Assembly (NCBI GenBank): GCA_020217035.1
Contig: JAIWOG010000123.1
Location: forward strand, 1-14,888
DNA length: 14,888 nucleotides
Reading direction: 5' to 3'
DNA from: Magnetospirillum sp.
Lineage (GTDB): Bacteria; Pseudomonadota; Alphaproteobacteria; Rhodospirillales; Magnetospirillaceae
The notes below the pieces were generated by a model, which ran no database searches, had not been told where the DNA came from, and saw only the letters and a program-made list of their open reading frames with translations. Below are positions 1 through 9,206 of this stretch, one piece after another. Made by a program: the position numbers and the translations under genes. The number at the start of each line of letters is the position of its first letter. The first letter of the stretch is position 1.

Positions 1-325
1 CTACGAGGTGGGCGGCAAGACCGGTACCGCCGAAAAGGCCGCCGGCGGCGGCTACAAGAAGAAGGCGGTGCTGTCGTCCTTCGTCGCCGCCTTCCCCATG
101 GACAATCCGCGCTATGTGGTGCTGGTCATGGTGGACGAACCGCAGGGCACCAAGGAAACCTACGGCTTCATCACCGCCGGCTGGACGGCGGCGCCGGCCA
201 CCGGCCGCATCATCGCCCAGATTGCCCCCATGCTGGGCATCGCCCCCAAGCCGCAGGCCGACGCGCCGCAGGCGGCCAAGGTCGCTTCCACCAGGGGAGG
301 CAGCGATGTCGCCCAATCTCGCTGA
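1..325 (+). CDS. ftsI: FtsI (PBP3) septal peptidoglycan transpeptidase, C-terminal end only
   Basis: This is the last ~108 codons of a class B penicillin-binding protein that crosslinks septal peptidoglycan in the periplasm. Reading frame 2 is open from the window edge to TGA at 323-325. The KTGT box of the penicillin-binding transpeptidase fold lies at bases 17-28; in this family it is the third active-site motif, after SxxK and SxN, both of which would lie upstream of the window. About 100 residues follow it, matching the usual distance from KTG to the C-terminus. The segment VVLVMVDEPQG with a nearby GWTAAPATGRI is typical of FtsI. The last ~25 residues are Ala/Gln-rich and probably disordered. 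The next gene, murE, begins inside this coding sequence, and ftsI-murE adjacency is standard in dcw clusters. The real start is outside the window. Confidence 0.93.
   Translation, partial: YEVGGKTGTAEKAAGGGYKKKAVLSSFVAAFPMDNPRYVVLVMVDEPQGTKETYGFITAGWTAAPATGRIIAQIAPMLGIAPKPQADAPQAAKVASTRGGSDVAQSR
293..300 (+). promoter_or_regulatory. Ribosome binding site of murE, inside the ftsI coding sequence
   Basis: AGGGGAGG lies 5 bases before ATG 306. It is a strong Shine-Dalgarno match within the 3' end of ftsI, and it settles the murE start against the longer open frame that extends far upstream (first ATG at 114). The site implies murE is translated from the same message with its own initiation. Confidence 0.8.
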
Positions 326-1718
326 CCTGATCAAGACGGTCACCGGCGTGACCTGCGATTCGCGCAAGGTCGGCCCCGGCATGCTGTTCGCCGCCCTGCC
401 CGGCACCAAGGCCGACGGCCGCGCCTTCGTCGCCCAGGCCGTCGCCCAAGGTGCTGCGATCATCCTGGCCCCCCTGGGCACCGAGATGGACACTGGCGGG
501 GCGGTGCTGGTCACCGACGCCGAACCGCGCCGCGCCTATGCCCTGGCGGCGGCCGCCTTCTTCGCCCGCCAGCCCCGGGTGATGGCCGCCGTCACCGGCA
601 CCAACGGCAAGACCTCGACGGTGAACTTCACCCGCCAGATATGGGAGACCATGGGCTTGCCCGCCGCGTCCTTGGGTACCTTGGGTCTGGTCGCCCCCGG
701 ATTCGCGCCGCGTCCCAGCCTGACCACCCCCGATCCCGCCGATTTGCACGCCACCTTGGCCGAGTTGGCCGATGCCGGCATCGGCCACGCCGCCATGGAA
801 GCGTCCAGCCATGGCCTGGACCAATACCGCCTGGACGGCGTGCGCCTGACGGCTTGCGCCTTCACCAACCTGACCCGCGACCATCTGGATTATCACGGCG
901 ACATGGCGGCCTATCTGGATGCCAAGCTGCGTCTGTTCGCTGAATTGCTGCCCGCCGACGGCGTCGCCGTCATCAACGCCGATTCCGACGCCTGCCCCCA
1001 GGTCGAAAAGGCCGCCGGTTCGCGCCGTCTGCTGCGCTTCGGCCGCGCCGGCGCCGAATTGGCGGTCAAGGACATCCGTCCCGATTCCCACGGCCAGATC
1101 CTGGACCTTGATGTGCTGGGTCAGGCCGCCACCATCCGCCTGCCCCTGGCCGGCACCTTCCAGGCCGCCAACGCCCTGGCCGCCCTGGGGCTGGTCATCG
1201 GTTGCGGCGGCAACGCCGCTGCCGCCCTGGAAGCCCTGGAAAGCCTGACGGAAATCCCCGGCCGCCTGCAAAAGGTCGCCGCCCGCGACGGCGCCCCCAT
1301 CTTCGTCGATTACGCCCACACCCCCGACGCCCTGGAAACCGTGCTCAACGCGTTGCGCCCCCACGCCACCGGCAAGCTGGTGGTGGTCTTCGGCTGCGGC
1401 GGCGACCGCGACCCCGGCAAGCGCCCGCAGATGGGGGCCATCGCCGCCAAGCTGGCCGATCTGATCATCGTCACCGACGACAACCCGCGTACCGAAGCGG
1501 CCGCCCCCATCCGCGCCGCCATCCTGGCCGAAGCCCCGGGCGCCATCGAAATCGCCGACCGCCGCGACGCCATCGCCCATGCGGTGCAGTCCCTGAAGAC
1601 CGGCGACGTGCTGGTGGTGGCGGGCAAGGGCCATGAAAGCGGCCAGATCGTCGGCGACCAGATTCTGCCCTTCGACGATGCCGAGGAATGCCGCAAGGCT
1701 GCCGGGGGTGCCGCATGA
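306..1718 (+). CDS. murE: MurE, UDP-MurNAc-L-Ala-D-Glu:meso-diaminopimelate ligase
   Basis: A 470-residue cytoplasmic ATP-dependent ligase that adds the third peptide residue to the peptidoglycan precursor. The N-terminal domain begins with the CDSRKVGPG segment that binds the UDP part of the substrate in MurE proteins. The ATP-binding loop GTNGKTS is at residues 98-104. The TTPDP and EASSHGLDQYR segments follow. K207 in the AKLRLF stretch corresponds to the lysine that is carbamylated in Mur ligases. The DNPR motif at 392-395 is the established marker of meso-diaminopimelate rather than lysine specificity. The C-terminal GKGHE segment is also typical. The start at 306 is supported by AGGGGAGG at 293-300 and overlaps ftsI by 20 bases. 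The stop shares ATGA with the murF start. Confidence 0.96.
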   Translation: MSPNLADLIKTVTGVTCDSRKVGPGMLFAALPGTKADGRAFVAQAVAQGAAIILAPLGTEMDTGGAVLVTDAEPRRAYALAAAAFFARQPRVMAAVTGTNGKTSTVNFTRQIWETMGLPAASLGTLGLVAPGFAPRPSLTTPDPADLHATLAELADAGIGHAAMEASSHGLDQYRLDGVRLTACAFTNLTRDHLDYHGDMAAYLDAKLRLFAELLPADGVAVINADSDACPQVEKAAGSRRLLRFGRAGAELAVKDIRPDSHGQILDLDVLGQAATIRLPLAGTFQAANALAALGLVIGCGGNAAAALEALESLTEIPGRLQKVAARDGAPIFVDYAHTPDALETVLNALRPHATGKLVVVFGCGGDRDPGKRPQMGAIAAKLADLIIVTDDNPRTEAAAPIRAAILAEAPGAIEIADRRDAIAHAVQSLKTGDVLVVAGKGHESGQIVGDQILPFDDAEECRKAAGGAA

Positions 1719-3103
1719 GCCTGTGGACCGCGACCGAAGCGCAAGCCGCTACCCAGGGAACCCTGTCCGGTGTCGCCGACTGGACCGCCACCGGCGTGTC
1801 CATCGATTCGCGGTCCGTGGCCTCAGGCGACCTGTTCATCGCGCTGTCCGGCCCCAACCATGACGGCCACGACCATGTGAAGGCCGCCATCGAAGCCGGC
1901 GCGGTGGCCGCCCTGGTCCACAAGATCCCCAACGGCTGCGCCGGCTTGCCGCTGTTGCAGGTGGCCGACACCATGGCCGGCCTGCAGGATTTGGGCGTCG
2001 CCGCCCGGGCGCGGTCCAAGGCCCGGATCCTCGCCATCACCGGTTCGGTGGGCAAGACCGGCTCGAAGGAAATGGCCGCCTTGGCGCTGTCGGCGCAGGG
2101 CAAGACCCATTACTCGGTGGGCAGCTTCAACAATCATTGGGGCGTGCCGCTGTCCCTGGCCCGCATGCCCGCCGACTGCGTCTATGGCGTGTTCGAACTG
2201 GGCATGAACCATGCGGGCGAGTTGACGCCCTTGTCCAAGATGGTCCGCCCGCACGCCGCCATCGTCACCACCATCGAAGCGGTGCATTCGGCGTTCTTCG
2301 CCAGCACCGAGGACATCGCCGACGCCAAGGCCGAGATCTTCACCGGCATGGAAACCGGCGGCACCGCCATCCTGCCCCGCGACAACCGCCATTACCGCCG
2401 TCTGGCCAATGCCGCCAAAGCGGCCGGAATCAAGCGTATCCAGTGCTTCGGCAGCCATATCGATGCCGACGCCCGCATGCTGGACTGCGCCGTCGATCCC
2501 GAAGACACCGCTGTCTTCGCCCTGCTGCACGACCATGCCATCGCCTATCGGGTGGGCGTTCCCGGCCTGCATTGGGGGATGAATTCCTTGGCCGTGCTGC
2601 TGGCCGTCGGCGCGTTGGGCGGCGACGAGGCCAAGGCTGCCCACGGCCTGGCCGCCATGCGCCCGCCCAAGGGCCGTGGCGAACGCCATCAGGTGGCGTG
2701 GAAGTCCGGCATGGTGGAAGTGATCGACGAAAGCTACAACGCCAGCCCGGTTTCCATGAAGGCGGCCTTGTCCACCCTGGCCGCGGCGCGGCCGGGCAAG
2801 GGCGGCCGTCGGGTCGCGGTGTTGGGCGACATGCTGGAACTGGGTGCTCAGGCCGCCGCGCTTCACGCCAATTTGGCCGAGGCGGCCGCCTTGTGGGGCA
2901 CCGACCTGGTGTGCACCGCCGGCCCGCTGATGAAGAACCTGCACGACGCGCTGCCCCAGGGACGCCGGGGTGTGCACGCCGCCAATTCGACGGATTTGGC
3001 GGCGATGATCAGGGACGTCGTCCACCCCGGTGACGTGGTGGTCGTCAAGGGGTCCGCCGGCTCGCGCATGGCGGTGGTGGTCAAGACTTTGTTGGAAGGG
3101 TGA
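1715..3103 (+). CDS. murF: MurF, UDP-MurNAc-tripeptide:D-Ala-D-Ala ligase
   Basis: A 462-residue cytoplasmic ligase that adds the D-Ala-D-Ala dipeptide (made by Ddl, encoded further downstream) to complete UDP-MurNAc-pentapeptide. Visible motifs are SIDSRSVASGDLF in the UDP-binding domain, the ATP loop GSVGKTG at residues 110-116, NNHWGVPLS from residue 139, ELGMNHAGE from residue 162 (preceded by E161 numbering region), and DESYNASPVSM from residue 338, the MurF version of the conserved DxYNAxPxSM segment. The C-terminus has VVVKGSAGSRM, the KGS-R signature of MurF. ATG at 1715 lies in the ATGA overlap with murE. An upstream in-frame ATG at 1688 would read 9 extra residues inside murE and is less likely. 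Translational coupling to murE is inferred from the overlap. Length and motifs are ordinary for the family. Confidence 0.96.
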   Translation: MSLWTATEAQAATQGTLSGVADWTATGVSIDSRSVASGDLFIALSGPNHDGHDHVKAAIEAGAVAALVHKIPNGCAGLPLLQVADTMAGLQDLGVAARARSKARILAITGSVGKTGSKEMAALALSAQGKTHYSVGSFNNHWGVPLSLARMPADCVYGVFELGMNHAGELTPLSKMVRPHAAIVTTIEAVHSAFFASTEDIADAKAEIFTGMETGGTAILPRDNRHYRRLANAAKAAGIKRIQCFGSHIDADARMLDCAVDPEDTAVFALLHDHAIAYRVGVPGLHWGMNSLAVLLAVGALGGDEAKAAHGLAAMRPPKGRGERHQVAWKSGMVEVIDESYNASPVSMKAALSTLAAARPGKGGRRVAVLGDMLELGAQAAALHANLAEAAALWGTDLVCTAGPLMKNLHDALPQGRRGVHAANSTDLAAMIRDVVHPGDVVVVKGSAGSRMAVVVKTLLEG

Positions 3104-3112
3104 CGGGGAAAC

Positions 3113-4201
3113 ATGCTCTACAACCTGCTTTATCCCCTGGCTGACGAGGTTGCGTTGTTCAACCTCTTCAAGTACCTGACCTTCCGCACCGGCGGCGCGG
3201 TGCTGACGGCGCTGGTCGTCGCCTTCGTCATCGGGCCGGGCCTGATCCGCTGGCTGCGCCAATGGCAGAAGCAGGGCCAGCCCATCCGCGCCGACGGCCC
3301 GGAAAGCCACCTGTTGACCAAGAAGGGAACCCCCACCATGGGCGGTTTCCTGATCCTGATCGCACTCGCCGTCGCCACCCTGCTGTGGGCCGATCTGCGC
3401 AGCCATTACGTCTGGATCGTCCTGCTGGTCACCCTGGGCTACGGCCTGCTGGGTTTCCTGGACGACTTCCTGAAGGTGTCCAAGAAGAACCCCAAGGGGC
3501 TGCCCGGCAAGCTGAAGCTGGCCGGCCAGATCGTCATCGCCCTGATCGCCGCCCTTTGGGTCTACGCCATCCAGCGCGAGCCGCTGGCCGGCACCTTGGC
3601 GGTCCCCTTCCTGAAAAGCCTGTTGATCCAGCTGGGCTGGTTCTTCGTGCCCTTCGCCGTCTTCGTCATCATCGGGGCCAGCAACGCCGTCAACCTGACC
3701 GACGGTCTGGACGGCCTGGCCATCGTGCCGGTGATGATCGCCGCCGGCGTCTTCGCGCTGATTTCCTATCTGGTCGGCCACGCCGTCTTCGCCAATTACC
3801 TGCAAATCCATTACGTGCCGGGTTCGGGCGAGCTGGCGGTGTTCTGCGGCGCCCTGGTCGGTGCCGGCCTGGGCTTTTTGTGGTTCAACGCGCCGCCGGC
3901 CATGGTGTTCATGGGCGACACCGGGTCGTTGTCCCTGGGCGGCGCCTTGGGCGCCATCTCGGTGGTGACCAAGCACGAATTGGTGCTGGCCATCGTCGGC
4001 GGCCTGTTCGTCTTGGAAACCGTGTCGGTGATCGTCCAGGTCGCCAGCTTCAAGCTGACCGGCAAGCGGGTGTTCCGCATGGCGCCGCTGCACCACCATT
4101 TCGAAAAGAAGGGCTGGGCCGAACCCACCGTGGTCATCCGTTTCTGGATCATCGCCGGCATCCTGGCGTTGGTCGGCCTGTCCACCCTGAAGCTGCGGTA
4201 G
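3113..4201 (+). CDS. mraY: MraY, phospho-MurNAc-pentapeptide transferase (lipid I synthase)
   Basis: A 362-residue polytopic inner-membrane enzyme that transfers phospho-MurNAc-pentapeptide from UDP to undecaprenyl phosphate, giving lipid I. Key family residues are present: D117-D118 in the DDFLK segment, [10 protein letters not shown] from N194, FMGDTGS with D269, and the HHH cluster at 327-329 in [20 protein letters not shown] near the first cytoplasmic loop is also characteristic. About ten hydrophobic segments alternate with short loops. The gene begins 9 bases after the murF stop. GGAAGGG at 3094-3100 or GGGGA at 3105-3109 could serve as ribosome binding site, neither ideally spaced, so coupling to murF is likely. 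The length is normal for MraY (about 360 residues). Confidence 0.97.
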   Translation: MLYNLLYPLADEVALFNLFKYLTFRTGGAVLTALVVAFVIGPGLIRWLRQWQKQGQPIRADGPESHLLTKKGTPTMGGFLILIALAVATLLWADLRSHYVWIVLLVTLGYGLLGFLDDFLKVSKKNPKGLPGKLKLAGQIVIALIAALWVYAIQREPLAGTLAVPFLKSLLIQLGWFFVPFAVFVIIGASNAVNLTDGLDGLAIVPVMIAAGVFALISYLVGHAVFANYLQIHYVPGSGELAVFCGALVGAGLGFLWFNAPPAMVFMGDTGSLSLGGALGAISVVTKHELVLAIVGGLFVLETVSVIVQVASFKLTGKRVFRMAPLHHHFEKKGWAEPTVVIRFWIIAGILALVGLSTLKLR

Positions 4202-4208
4202 GCCAGCC

Positions 4209-5555
4209 ATGATCCTCGTCCCCTTCCTTGCCGACAAGAACGTGATGGTGATGGGCCTGGGCAAGTCCGGGTCCGCCACCATTCGTGCGCTTGCCGCCAG
4301 CGGCGCCCGCGTCAGCGCCTGGGACGACAACGAAAACGCCCGCCAATCCGCCCTGGCCGAGGGCATCGTCCTGAGCGACCCCGCCGAACTGGACGTCTCG
4401 GAATTGGACCTGCTGGTGTGGAGCCCCGGCATCCCCCACACCTTCCCGACGCCGCATCCGTTGGCCACCGCCGCCCGCGCCGCCGGCATCGACCTGGTCT
4501 GCGACGTGGAATTGCTGGCGCTCGCCAAGCCGGGCGCCAGGTTCGTGGTGATTTCAGGCACCAACGGCAAGTCCACCACCACCACGCTGACCGCCCATCT
4601 CTTGAAAAGCGCCGGCCTTCCGGTCACAGCCGGCGGCAATTTGGGCACCGCCGCCCTGGATTTGCCCGACCTGGGCGACGACGGGATCTACGTTCTGGAA
4701 CTGTCGTCCTATCAGCTGGAACTGACCCGATCCTTGCGGGCGCGGGCCGGTGTGCTGCTGAACATCACGCCGGACCATCTGGGGCGCCATGGTGGCATGG
4801 ATGGCTATGTCGCCGCCAAGCGCCGCCTGTACGACCTGATCGCCGCCGACGGCATGGCGGTCATCGGCCTGGACGACGCCCCCACCCGGGGGATCGCCGA
4901 CTGGCTGCTGGGCGCCGGGCGCCGGCATGTGGCGATTTCCGTCAAGCAGGTGCTGGAACATGGCGTTTCCGCCCCCGACGGCGTGCTGTTGGATGACGGC
5001 ACCGAAATCTTCGACCTCGCCGCCATCGAAACCCTGCCCGGCCGCCACAATTGGCAGAACGCCTGCGCCGCTTTCGCCCTGGCCCGCGCCCTGGGGGTCC
5101 AAGCCCACACCATCGCCGCCGGCATCGCCAGCTATCCCGGCCTGGCCCATCGCCAGGAATGGGTCGGCACGGTGAGCGGCGTGCGTTACGTCAACGATTC
5201 CAAGGCCACCAACGCCGAAGCCAGCGAAGTGGCGCTGGTCTGCTATGACCGCATCCACTGGATCATCGGCGGCCAAGCCAAGGAAGGCGGCATCGCGTCG
5301 CTGGAAAAGCATTTCGGTCGCATCAAGCATGCCTATCTGATCGGCGACGCTGCCCAGGCTTTCGCCGCCACCTTGGACGGCAAGGTGCCCTTCACTCAGT
5401 GCGGCACCCTGGAAAACGCTGTCCGGGCCGCGCATGCCCAGGCCCTGCCGGGCGAGGTGGTGCTGCTGTCGCCGGCCTGCGCGTCGTGGGACCAGTTCAA
5501 AAGCTTCGAACATCGCGGCGACGTGTTCCGCGACCTGGTGGGGGGGCTGAAATGA
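4209..5555 (+). CDS. murD: MurD, UDP-MurNAc-L-Ala:D-glutamate ligase
   Basis: A 448-residue cytoplasmic Mur ligase that adds D-glutamate as the second peptide residue. The N-terminal Rossmann-like domain has MGLGKSG at residues 15-21, which binds the UDP-MurNAc moiety. The ATP loop GTNGKST is at 117-123, followed by ELSSYQLE and NITPDHLGRHG. The C-terminal domain has NDSKATNAEA and SPACASWDQF (421-430), both diagnostic for MurD rather than MurC, E or F. The gene starts 7 bases after the mraY stop. The only Shine-Dalgarno-like string is GGTAGG at 4197-4202, spanning the mraY stop, so translation may depend on ribosomes finishing mraY. It ends in an ATGA overlap with ftsW. Confidence 0.96.
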   Translation: MILVPFLADKNVMVMGLGKSGSATIRALAASGARVSAWDDNENARQSALAEGIVLSDPAELDVSELDLLVWSPGIPHTFPTPHPLATAARAAGIDLVCDVELLALAKPGARFVVISGTNGKSTTTTLTAHLLKSAGLPVTAGGNLGTAALDLPDLGDDGIYVLELSSYQLELTRSLRARAGVLLNITPDHLGRHGGMDGYVAAKRRLYDLIAADGMAVIGLDDAPTRGIADWLLGAGRRHVAISVKQVLEHGVSAPDGVLLDDGTEIFDLAAIETLPGRHNWQNACAAFALARALGVQAHTIAAGIASYPGLAHRQEWVGTVSGVRYVNDSKATNAEASEVALVCYDRIHWIIGGQAKEGGIASLEKHFGRIKHAYLIGDAAQAFAATLDGKVPFTQCGTLENAVRAAHAQALPGEVVLLSPACASWDQFKSFEHRGDVFRDLVGGLK

Positions 5556-6676
5556 GCCTCAGCCGCACCGACACTTCGACCATTGGCCGCTGGTGGTGGA
5601 CCGTCGACCGCTGGACCATCGCCGCCGTGTTGTCCCTGGTGGCCATCGGCGTGCTGCTGACCATGGCCGCCAGCCCGGCGGTAGCCGACCGCATCGGCGC
5701 CGATTCCTTCCACTTCATCCGCCGTCAGTTCGTCTTCCTGGTGCCCGCCGTGCTGGTCATGCTGGGAGTGTCGCTGCTCAGCCCCAAGCAGGTGCGGCGA
5801 CTGGGAGTGCTGGGCTATTGCGGATCGGTGGTGCTGTTGGTCGCCGTGCTGTTGTTCGCCCCCGAGATCAAGGGCTCGACCCGCTGGCTGTCGCTGGCCG
5901 GCATCACCGTGCAGCCGTCGGAATTCGTCAAGCCCTGCTTCGCCATCGTCGCCGCCTGGATGTTCGCCGAGGGCCGCCTGAACCCCGGCTTCCCCGGCAA
6001 GGCCATCGCCTGCTTCCTTTACGCCGTGGTCGCGGTCTTGCTGCTGAAACAGCCGGACGTCGGCCAGACCCTGGTGGTGACCGCCATTTTCGGCGTCCAG
6101 TTCTTCCTGGCCGGCCTGCCGATGCTCCTGGTGGTGGCCGGCGGCGTCCTGGCGGTGCTGGGCGGGATCGGCGCCTATTTCGTCTTCGGCCACGTGCAAT
6201 CCCGCATCGATCGTTTCCTCGATCCGTCGGGCGACGGCGCCTATCAGGTGACCACCGCGCTGAACGCCTTCAAGGCTGGCGGCCTGCTGGGGCGCGGCCC
6301 CGGCGAGGGCCGCATCAAGCTGGTTCTGCCCGACGCCCACACCGACTTCATCATGGCGGTGGCCGGCGAGGAATTCGGCATCGCCCTGTGCCTGGTGGTG
6401 CTGGTGCTGTTCGCCTTCATCGTGCTGCGCGGTTTCTCGCGGCTGATGCGCGACGACAATCTGTTCGTGGTGCTGGCCGCCGCCGGGCTGCTGGTGCAGT
6501 TCGGCCTGCAGGCCATCATCAACATGGCCTCCACCCTGCGGCTGATGCCGACCAAGGGCATGACCCTGCCGTTCATTTCCTATGGCGGCTCGTCCATGCT
6601 GGCCTTGGCCTTGGGCATGGGCATGGTGTTGGCGCTGACCCGCAAGCGTTACGGCCACGAGGAGCTTGAACCATGA
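5552..6676 (+). CDS. ftsW: FtsW, SEDS-family septal peptidoglycan glycosyltransferase
   Basis: A 374-residue polytopic membrane protein of the SEDS family (shape, elongation, division, sporulation), which polymerises lipid II at the septum with its partner FtsI, encoded at the left edge of this window. Family segments visible are GSTRWLSLAG, QPSEFVKP, KQPDVGQTLV, GRGPGEG, and LPDAHTDFIMAVAGEEFG. In the last, D265 of HTDF aligns with the Asp essential for polymerase activity in RodA/FtsW. The C-terminal LPFISYGGSSM is a further signature. Around ten hydrophobic segments are present. The cytoplasmic N-terminus carries a Trp-rich stretch, W14-W16 and W21, just before the first membrane segment. 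ATG 5552 is chosen because it gives the ATGA overlap with murD and the expected N-terminus; the open frame continues 153 bases upstream within murD. Confidence 0.95.
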   Translation: MSLSRTDTSTIGRWWWTVDRWTIAAVLSLVAIGVLLTMAASPAVADRIGADSFHFIRRQFVFLVPAVLVMLGVSLLSPKQVRRLGVLGYCGSVVLLVAVLLFAPEIKGSTRWLSLAGITVQPSEFVKPCFAIVAAWMFAEGRLNPGFPGKAIACFLYAVVAVLLLKQPDVGQTLVVTAIFGVQFFLAGLPMLLVVAGGVLAVLGGIGAYFVFGHVQSRIDRFLDPSGDGAYQVTTALNAFKAGGLLGRGPGEGRIKLVLPDAHTDFIMAVAGEEFGIALCLVVLVLFAFIVLRGFSRLMRDDNLFVVLAAAGLLVQFGLQAIINMASTLRLMPTKGMTLPFISYGGSSMLALALGMGMVLALTRKRYGHEELEP

Positions 6677-7785
6677 GCAAGCCCTTCGCCCTGCTGGCCG
6701 CCGGCGGAACCGGCGGCCACGTCTTCCCGGCGGAAGCCCTGGCCGCCGAGTTGATCAACCGCGGCTGGCGCCTGGGTCTGGTCACCGACAAACGCGGCCA
6801 GAATTACGGCGGCACTTTGGGGACCCTGGAAACCTTCCGCATCTGCGCCGGCGGCATCGCCGGGCGCGGCCTGATGGCCCGCGCCCGCGCCGTCCTGGAA
6901 CTGGGCTTCGGCGTGTTGCAGGCCCGCGCCATCCTGAAGAAGGAACGTCCCAACGTGGTGGTGGGCTTCGGCGGCTATGCCAGCGTGCCGACCATGGTCG
7001 CCGCCGCGTCGTTGGGCATCCCCACCATCATCCATGAACAAAACGGCGTGCTGGGCCGCGCCAACCGCCTGTTGGCGTCCAAGGCGCGGGCCATCGCCAT
7101 TTCCTATGCGCAGATCGCCCATGTGGCGGAAAGCTGCAAGACCAAGCTGCGCCATACCGGCATGCCGGTGCGGGCCGCCGTGCAGGCCCTGGGCGCCACC
7201 CCCTATCCGTCCCTGGACGAAAACAGCCCCATCCATCTGGTGGTCCTTGGCGGCAGCCAAGGGGCCAAGGTGCTGTCGGAAGTGGTTCCCGCCGCGCTTA
7301 CCAGCCTGCCGGCCGAATTGCAGTCCCGCATCCACATTTCCCAGCAATGCCGGCCGGAAGACCTGGATCAGGTGCGCACCGCCTATGCGGCCAGCCCGAT
7401 CACCGCCACCCTGGACAGCTTCTTCGCCGACATCCCCCAGCGTCTGGCCGCCGCCCACCTGGTCATCGCCCGTTCGGGGGCGTCGACCATGGCGGAACTG
7501 ACCACTTTGGGTCGCCCGGCCATCCTGGTGCCCTATCCGCACGCCATCGACGACCATCAGACCGCCAACGCCCGCGCACTCGACGAAGCCGGCGGCGGCT
7601 GGCTGATGCCGCAAACCGGCTTCACCGCCCCGGCCCTGGCCGCCCGCCTGCAAGCCCTGTTCGCCCAGGCCGAAACATTGGCCCGCGCCGCCCAATGCGC
7701 CAAGAATTCCGGCCGCCCCGACGCCGCCGCCCGGCTGGCCGATCTGGTGGCCGAAACCGCACAAGTCCAGGAGTCCCGCACATGA
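6673..7785 (+). CDS. murG: MurG, lipid II synthase (GlcNAc transferase)
   Basis: A 370-residue GT-B fold enzyme of family GT28 that works at the cytoplasmic face of the inner membrane, adding GlcNAc from UDP-GlcNAc to lipid I. The first glycine loop GGTGGH is at residues 11-16, GFGGYAS begins at 98, and [11 protein letters not shown] begins at 121. The second glycine loop GGSQGA is at 193-198. In the C-terminal donor-binding half, STMAEL contains E275, aligned with the ribose-binding Glu of MurG, and is followed by HQTANA. All are standard family motifs. GAGGAG at 6659-6664 precedes ATG 6673 with 8 bases between, and the start overlaps the ftsW stop as ATGA. The product of this gene is the substrate of FtsW, encoded just upstream. 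Confidence 0.96.
   Translation: MSKPFALLAAGGTGGHVFPAEALAAELINRGWRLGLVTDKRGQNYGGTLGTLETFRICAGGIAGRGLMARARAVLELGFGVLQARAILKKERPNVVVGFGGYASVPTMVAAASLGIPTIIHEQNGVLGRANRLLASKARAIAISYAQIAHVAESCKTKLRHTGMPVRAAVQALGATPYPSLDENSPIHLVVLGGSQGAKVLSEVVPAALTSLPAELQSRIHISQQCRPEDLDQVRTAYAASPITATLDSFFADIPQRLAAAHLVIARSGASTMAELTTLGRPAILVPYPHAIDDHQTANARALDEAGGGWLMPQTGFTAPALAARLQALFAQAETLARAAQCAKNSGRPDAAARLADLVAETAQVQESRT
7769..7773 (+). promoter_or_regulatory. Ribosome binding site deciding the murC start
   Basis: AGGAG lies 8 bases before ATG 7782 but 17 before the alternative ATG 7791. This spacing favours the upstream start. The site sits inside the last codons of murG. Confidence 0.65.
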
Positions 7786-9206
7786 GAACCATGCCGCTTT
7801 CCATCGGCGCCATCCATTTCGTCGGCATCGGCGGCATCGGCATGTCGGGCATCGCCGAGATCCTGGTCAATCTGGGCTACACGGTGCAGGGCTCGGACAT
7901 CGCCGACAACTACAACGTCGAACGGCTGCGCAAGCTGGGCGTCACCGTGCAGATCGGCCACCGGTCCGAAAACCTGGACCAGGCCCGCGTCGTCGTGGTG
8001 TCGTCCGCCGTCAAGGCCGACAACCCGGAAGTGGTGGCCGCCCGCTCCAAGATGGTTCCGGTAGTGCGCCGCGCCGAGATGCTGGCCGAGCTGATGCGCC
8101 TGAAATCGGCCATCGCCGTCGGCGGCACCCACGGCAAGACCACCACCACCACCCTGGTTTCCGCCATGCTGGACGCCGCCGGCATGGACCCCACCATCAT
8201 CAATGGCGGCATCATCAACGCCTATGGCACCAACGCCCGGCTGGGCGCCGGCGAGTGGATGGTGGTGGAAGCCGACGAGTCCGACGGCACCTTCACCAAG
8301 CTGCCGGCCACCGCCGTGGTGGTGACCAACATCGACCCCGAGCACATGGACCATTACGGGTCGTTCGACAAGCTGCGCGACGCTTTCCGCACCTTCGTCG
8401 AGAACATTCCGTTCTATGGATTCGCCGCCTGCTGCATCGACCACCCGGAAGTCCAGGCGCTGATCGCCCGCGTGCCCGACCGCAAGATCGTCACCTACGG
8501 CTTTTCCCCCCAGGCGATGATCCGCGCCACCAACGTGAAAATCGGCCCCGGCGGCGCCCGCTACGACGTGGTGGTCACCGACCGCATCACCGGCAAGACC
8601 CGCATCATCGACGACGTCCGCCTGCCCATGTATGGCGAACACAACGTGCAGAACTCGCTGGCCGCCATCGCCTGCGCCAACGAACTGGGCCTGACCAACG
8701 ACGTGGTCCGGAAGGCGCTGGGCAATTTCTCGGGCGTCAAGCGCCGTTTCACCAAGACCGGCGAAGCCAAGGGCGTCACGATCATCGACGATTACGGCCA
8801 CCATCCGGTCGAGATCGCCGCCGTGTTGAAGGCGGCGCGGTCGGCCACCACCGGCAACGTCATCGCCGTGGTGCAGCCGCACCGTTACTCGCGCCTGTCG
8901 TCGCTGTTCCCCGAGTTCTGCACCTGCTTCAACGATGCCGACACGGTAATCGTCGCCGACGTCTACGCCGCTGGCGAGCAGCCCATCCCCGGCGCCGACC
9001 GCGATTCCCTGGTCACCGGTTTGCAGGAACACGGCCATCGCCAAGTGCTGGCGCTGCCGGACGCGTCGGCTTTGGCCGGCATGGTGGGCGATCTGGCCGG
9101 CAACGGCGACATGGTGGTGTGCCTGGGCGCCGGCAACATCACCCAGTGGGCGCATGCGCTTCCGGCGCAACTGGAAGCCCTGCCGGCCAAGGGAGGTGCA
9201 GAATAA
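7782..9206 (+). CDS. murC: MurC, UDP-MurNAc:L-alanine ligase
   Basis: A 474-residue cytoplasmic ligase that attaches L-Ala to UDP-MurNAc, the first peptide step of the pathway. The N-terminal nucleotide-sugar binding loop [11 protein letters not shown] is at residues 15-25. The ATP loop GTHGKT is at 115-120; the His in place of Asn is the usual MurC form. [31 protein letters not shown] and [10 protein letters not shown] follow in order, the last being a MurC hallmark. Two ATGs are close: 7782 and 7791. The first is preferred because AGGAG at 7769-7773 is 8 bases upstream and because it forms ATGA with the murG stop. The gene ends as TAATG with murB. Confidence 0.96.
   Translation: MRTMPLSIGAIHFVGIGGIGMSGIAEILVNLGYTVQGSDIADNYNVERLRKLGVTVQIGHRSENLDQARVVVVSSAVKADNPEVVAARSKMVPVVRRAEMLAELMRLKSAIAVGGTHGKTTTTTLVSAMLDAAGMDPTIINGGIINAYGTNARLGAGEWMVVEADESDGTFTKLPATAVVVTNIDPEHMDHYGSFDKLRDAFRTFVENIPFYGFAACCIDHPEVQALIARVPDRKIVTYGFSPQAMIRATNVKIGPGGARYDVVVTDRITGKTRIIDDVRLPMYGEHNVQNSLAAIACANELGLTNDVVRKALGNFSGVKRRFTKTGEAKGVTIIDDYGHHPVEIAAVLKAARSATTGNVIAVVQPHRYSRLSSLFPEFCTCFNDADTVIVADVYAAGEQPIPGADRDSLVTGLQEHGHRQVLALPDASALAGMVGDLAGNGDMVVCLGAGNITQWAHALPAQLEALPAKGGAE
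9191..9196 (+). promoter_or_regulatory. Ribosome binding site of murB inside the murC 3' end
   Basis: GGGAGG lies 9 bases before ATG 9206. With the TAATG junction, where the murC stop and murB start share one base, it fixes the murB start; the open frame runs nearly 1 kb further upstream within murC. Confidence 0.7.

Noticed and set aside
114..305. Upstream extension of murE to ATG 114
   Set aside because: The added residues are an Arg/Pro-rich out-of-frame reading of ftsI; AGGGGAGG and the CDSR-containing N-terminus place the start at 306.
1823..4648. A 941-codon open frame on the minus strand opposite murF, mraY and the start of murD
   Set aside because: Its translation is Gln/His/Gly/Asp-rich with no family motif, and it lies wholly opposite three genes with complete motifs. 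It arises because GC-rich codon use leaves few stops in this antisense frame.
7557..9170. A 537-codon minus-strand open frame opposite murG/murC
   Set aside because: Composition is the same His/Val/Gly/Asp-rich antisense pattern; MurC on the plus strand has every expected motif. It is a shadow frame.
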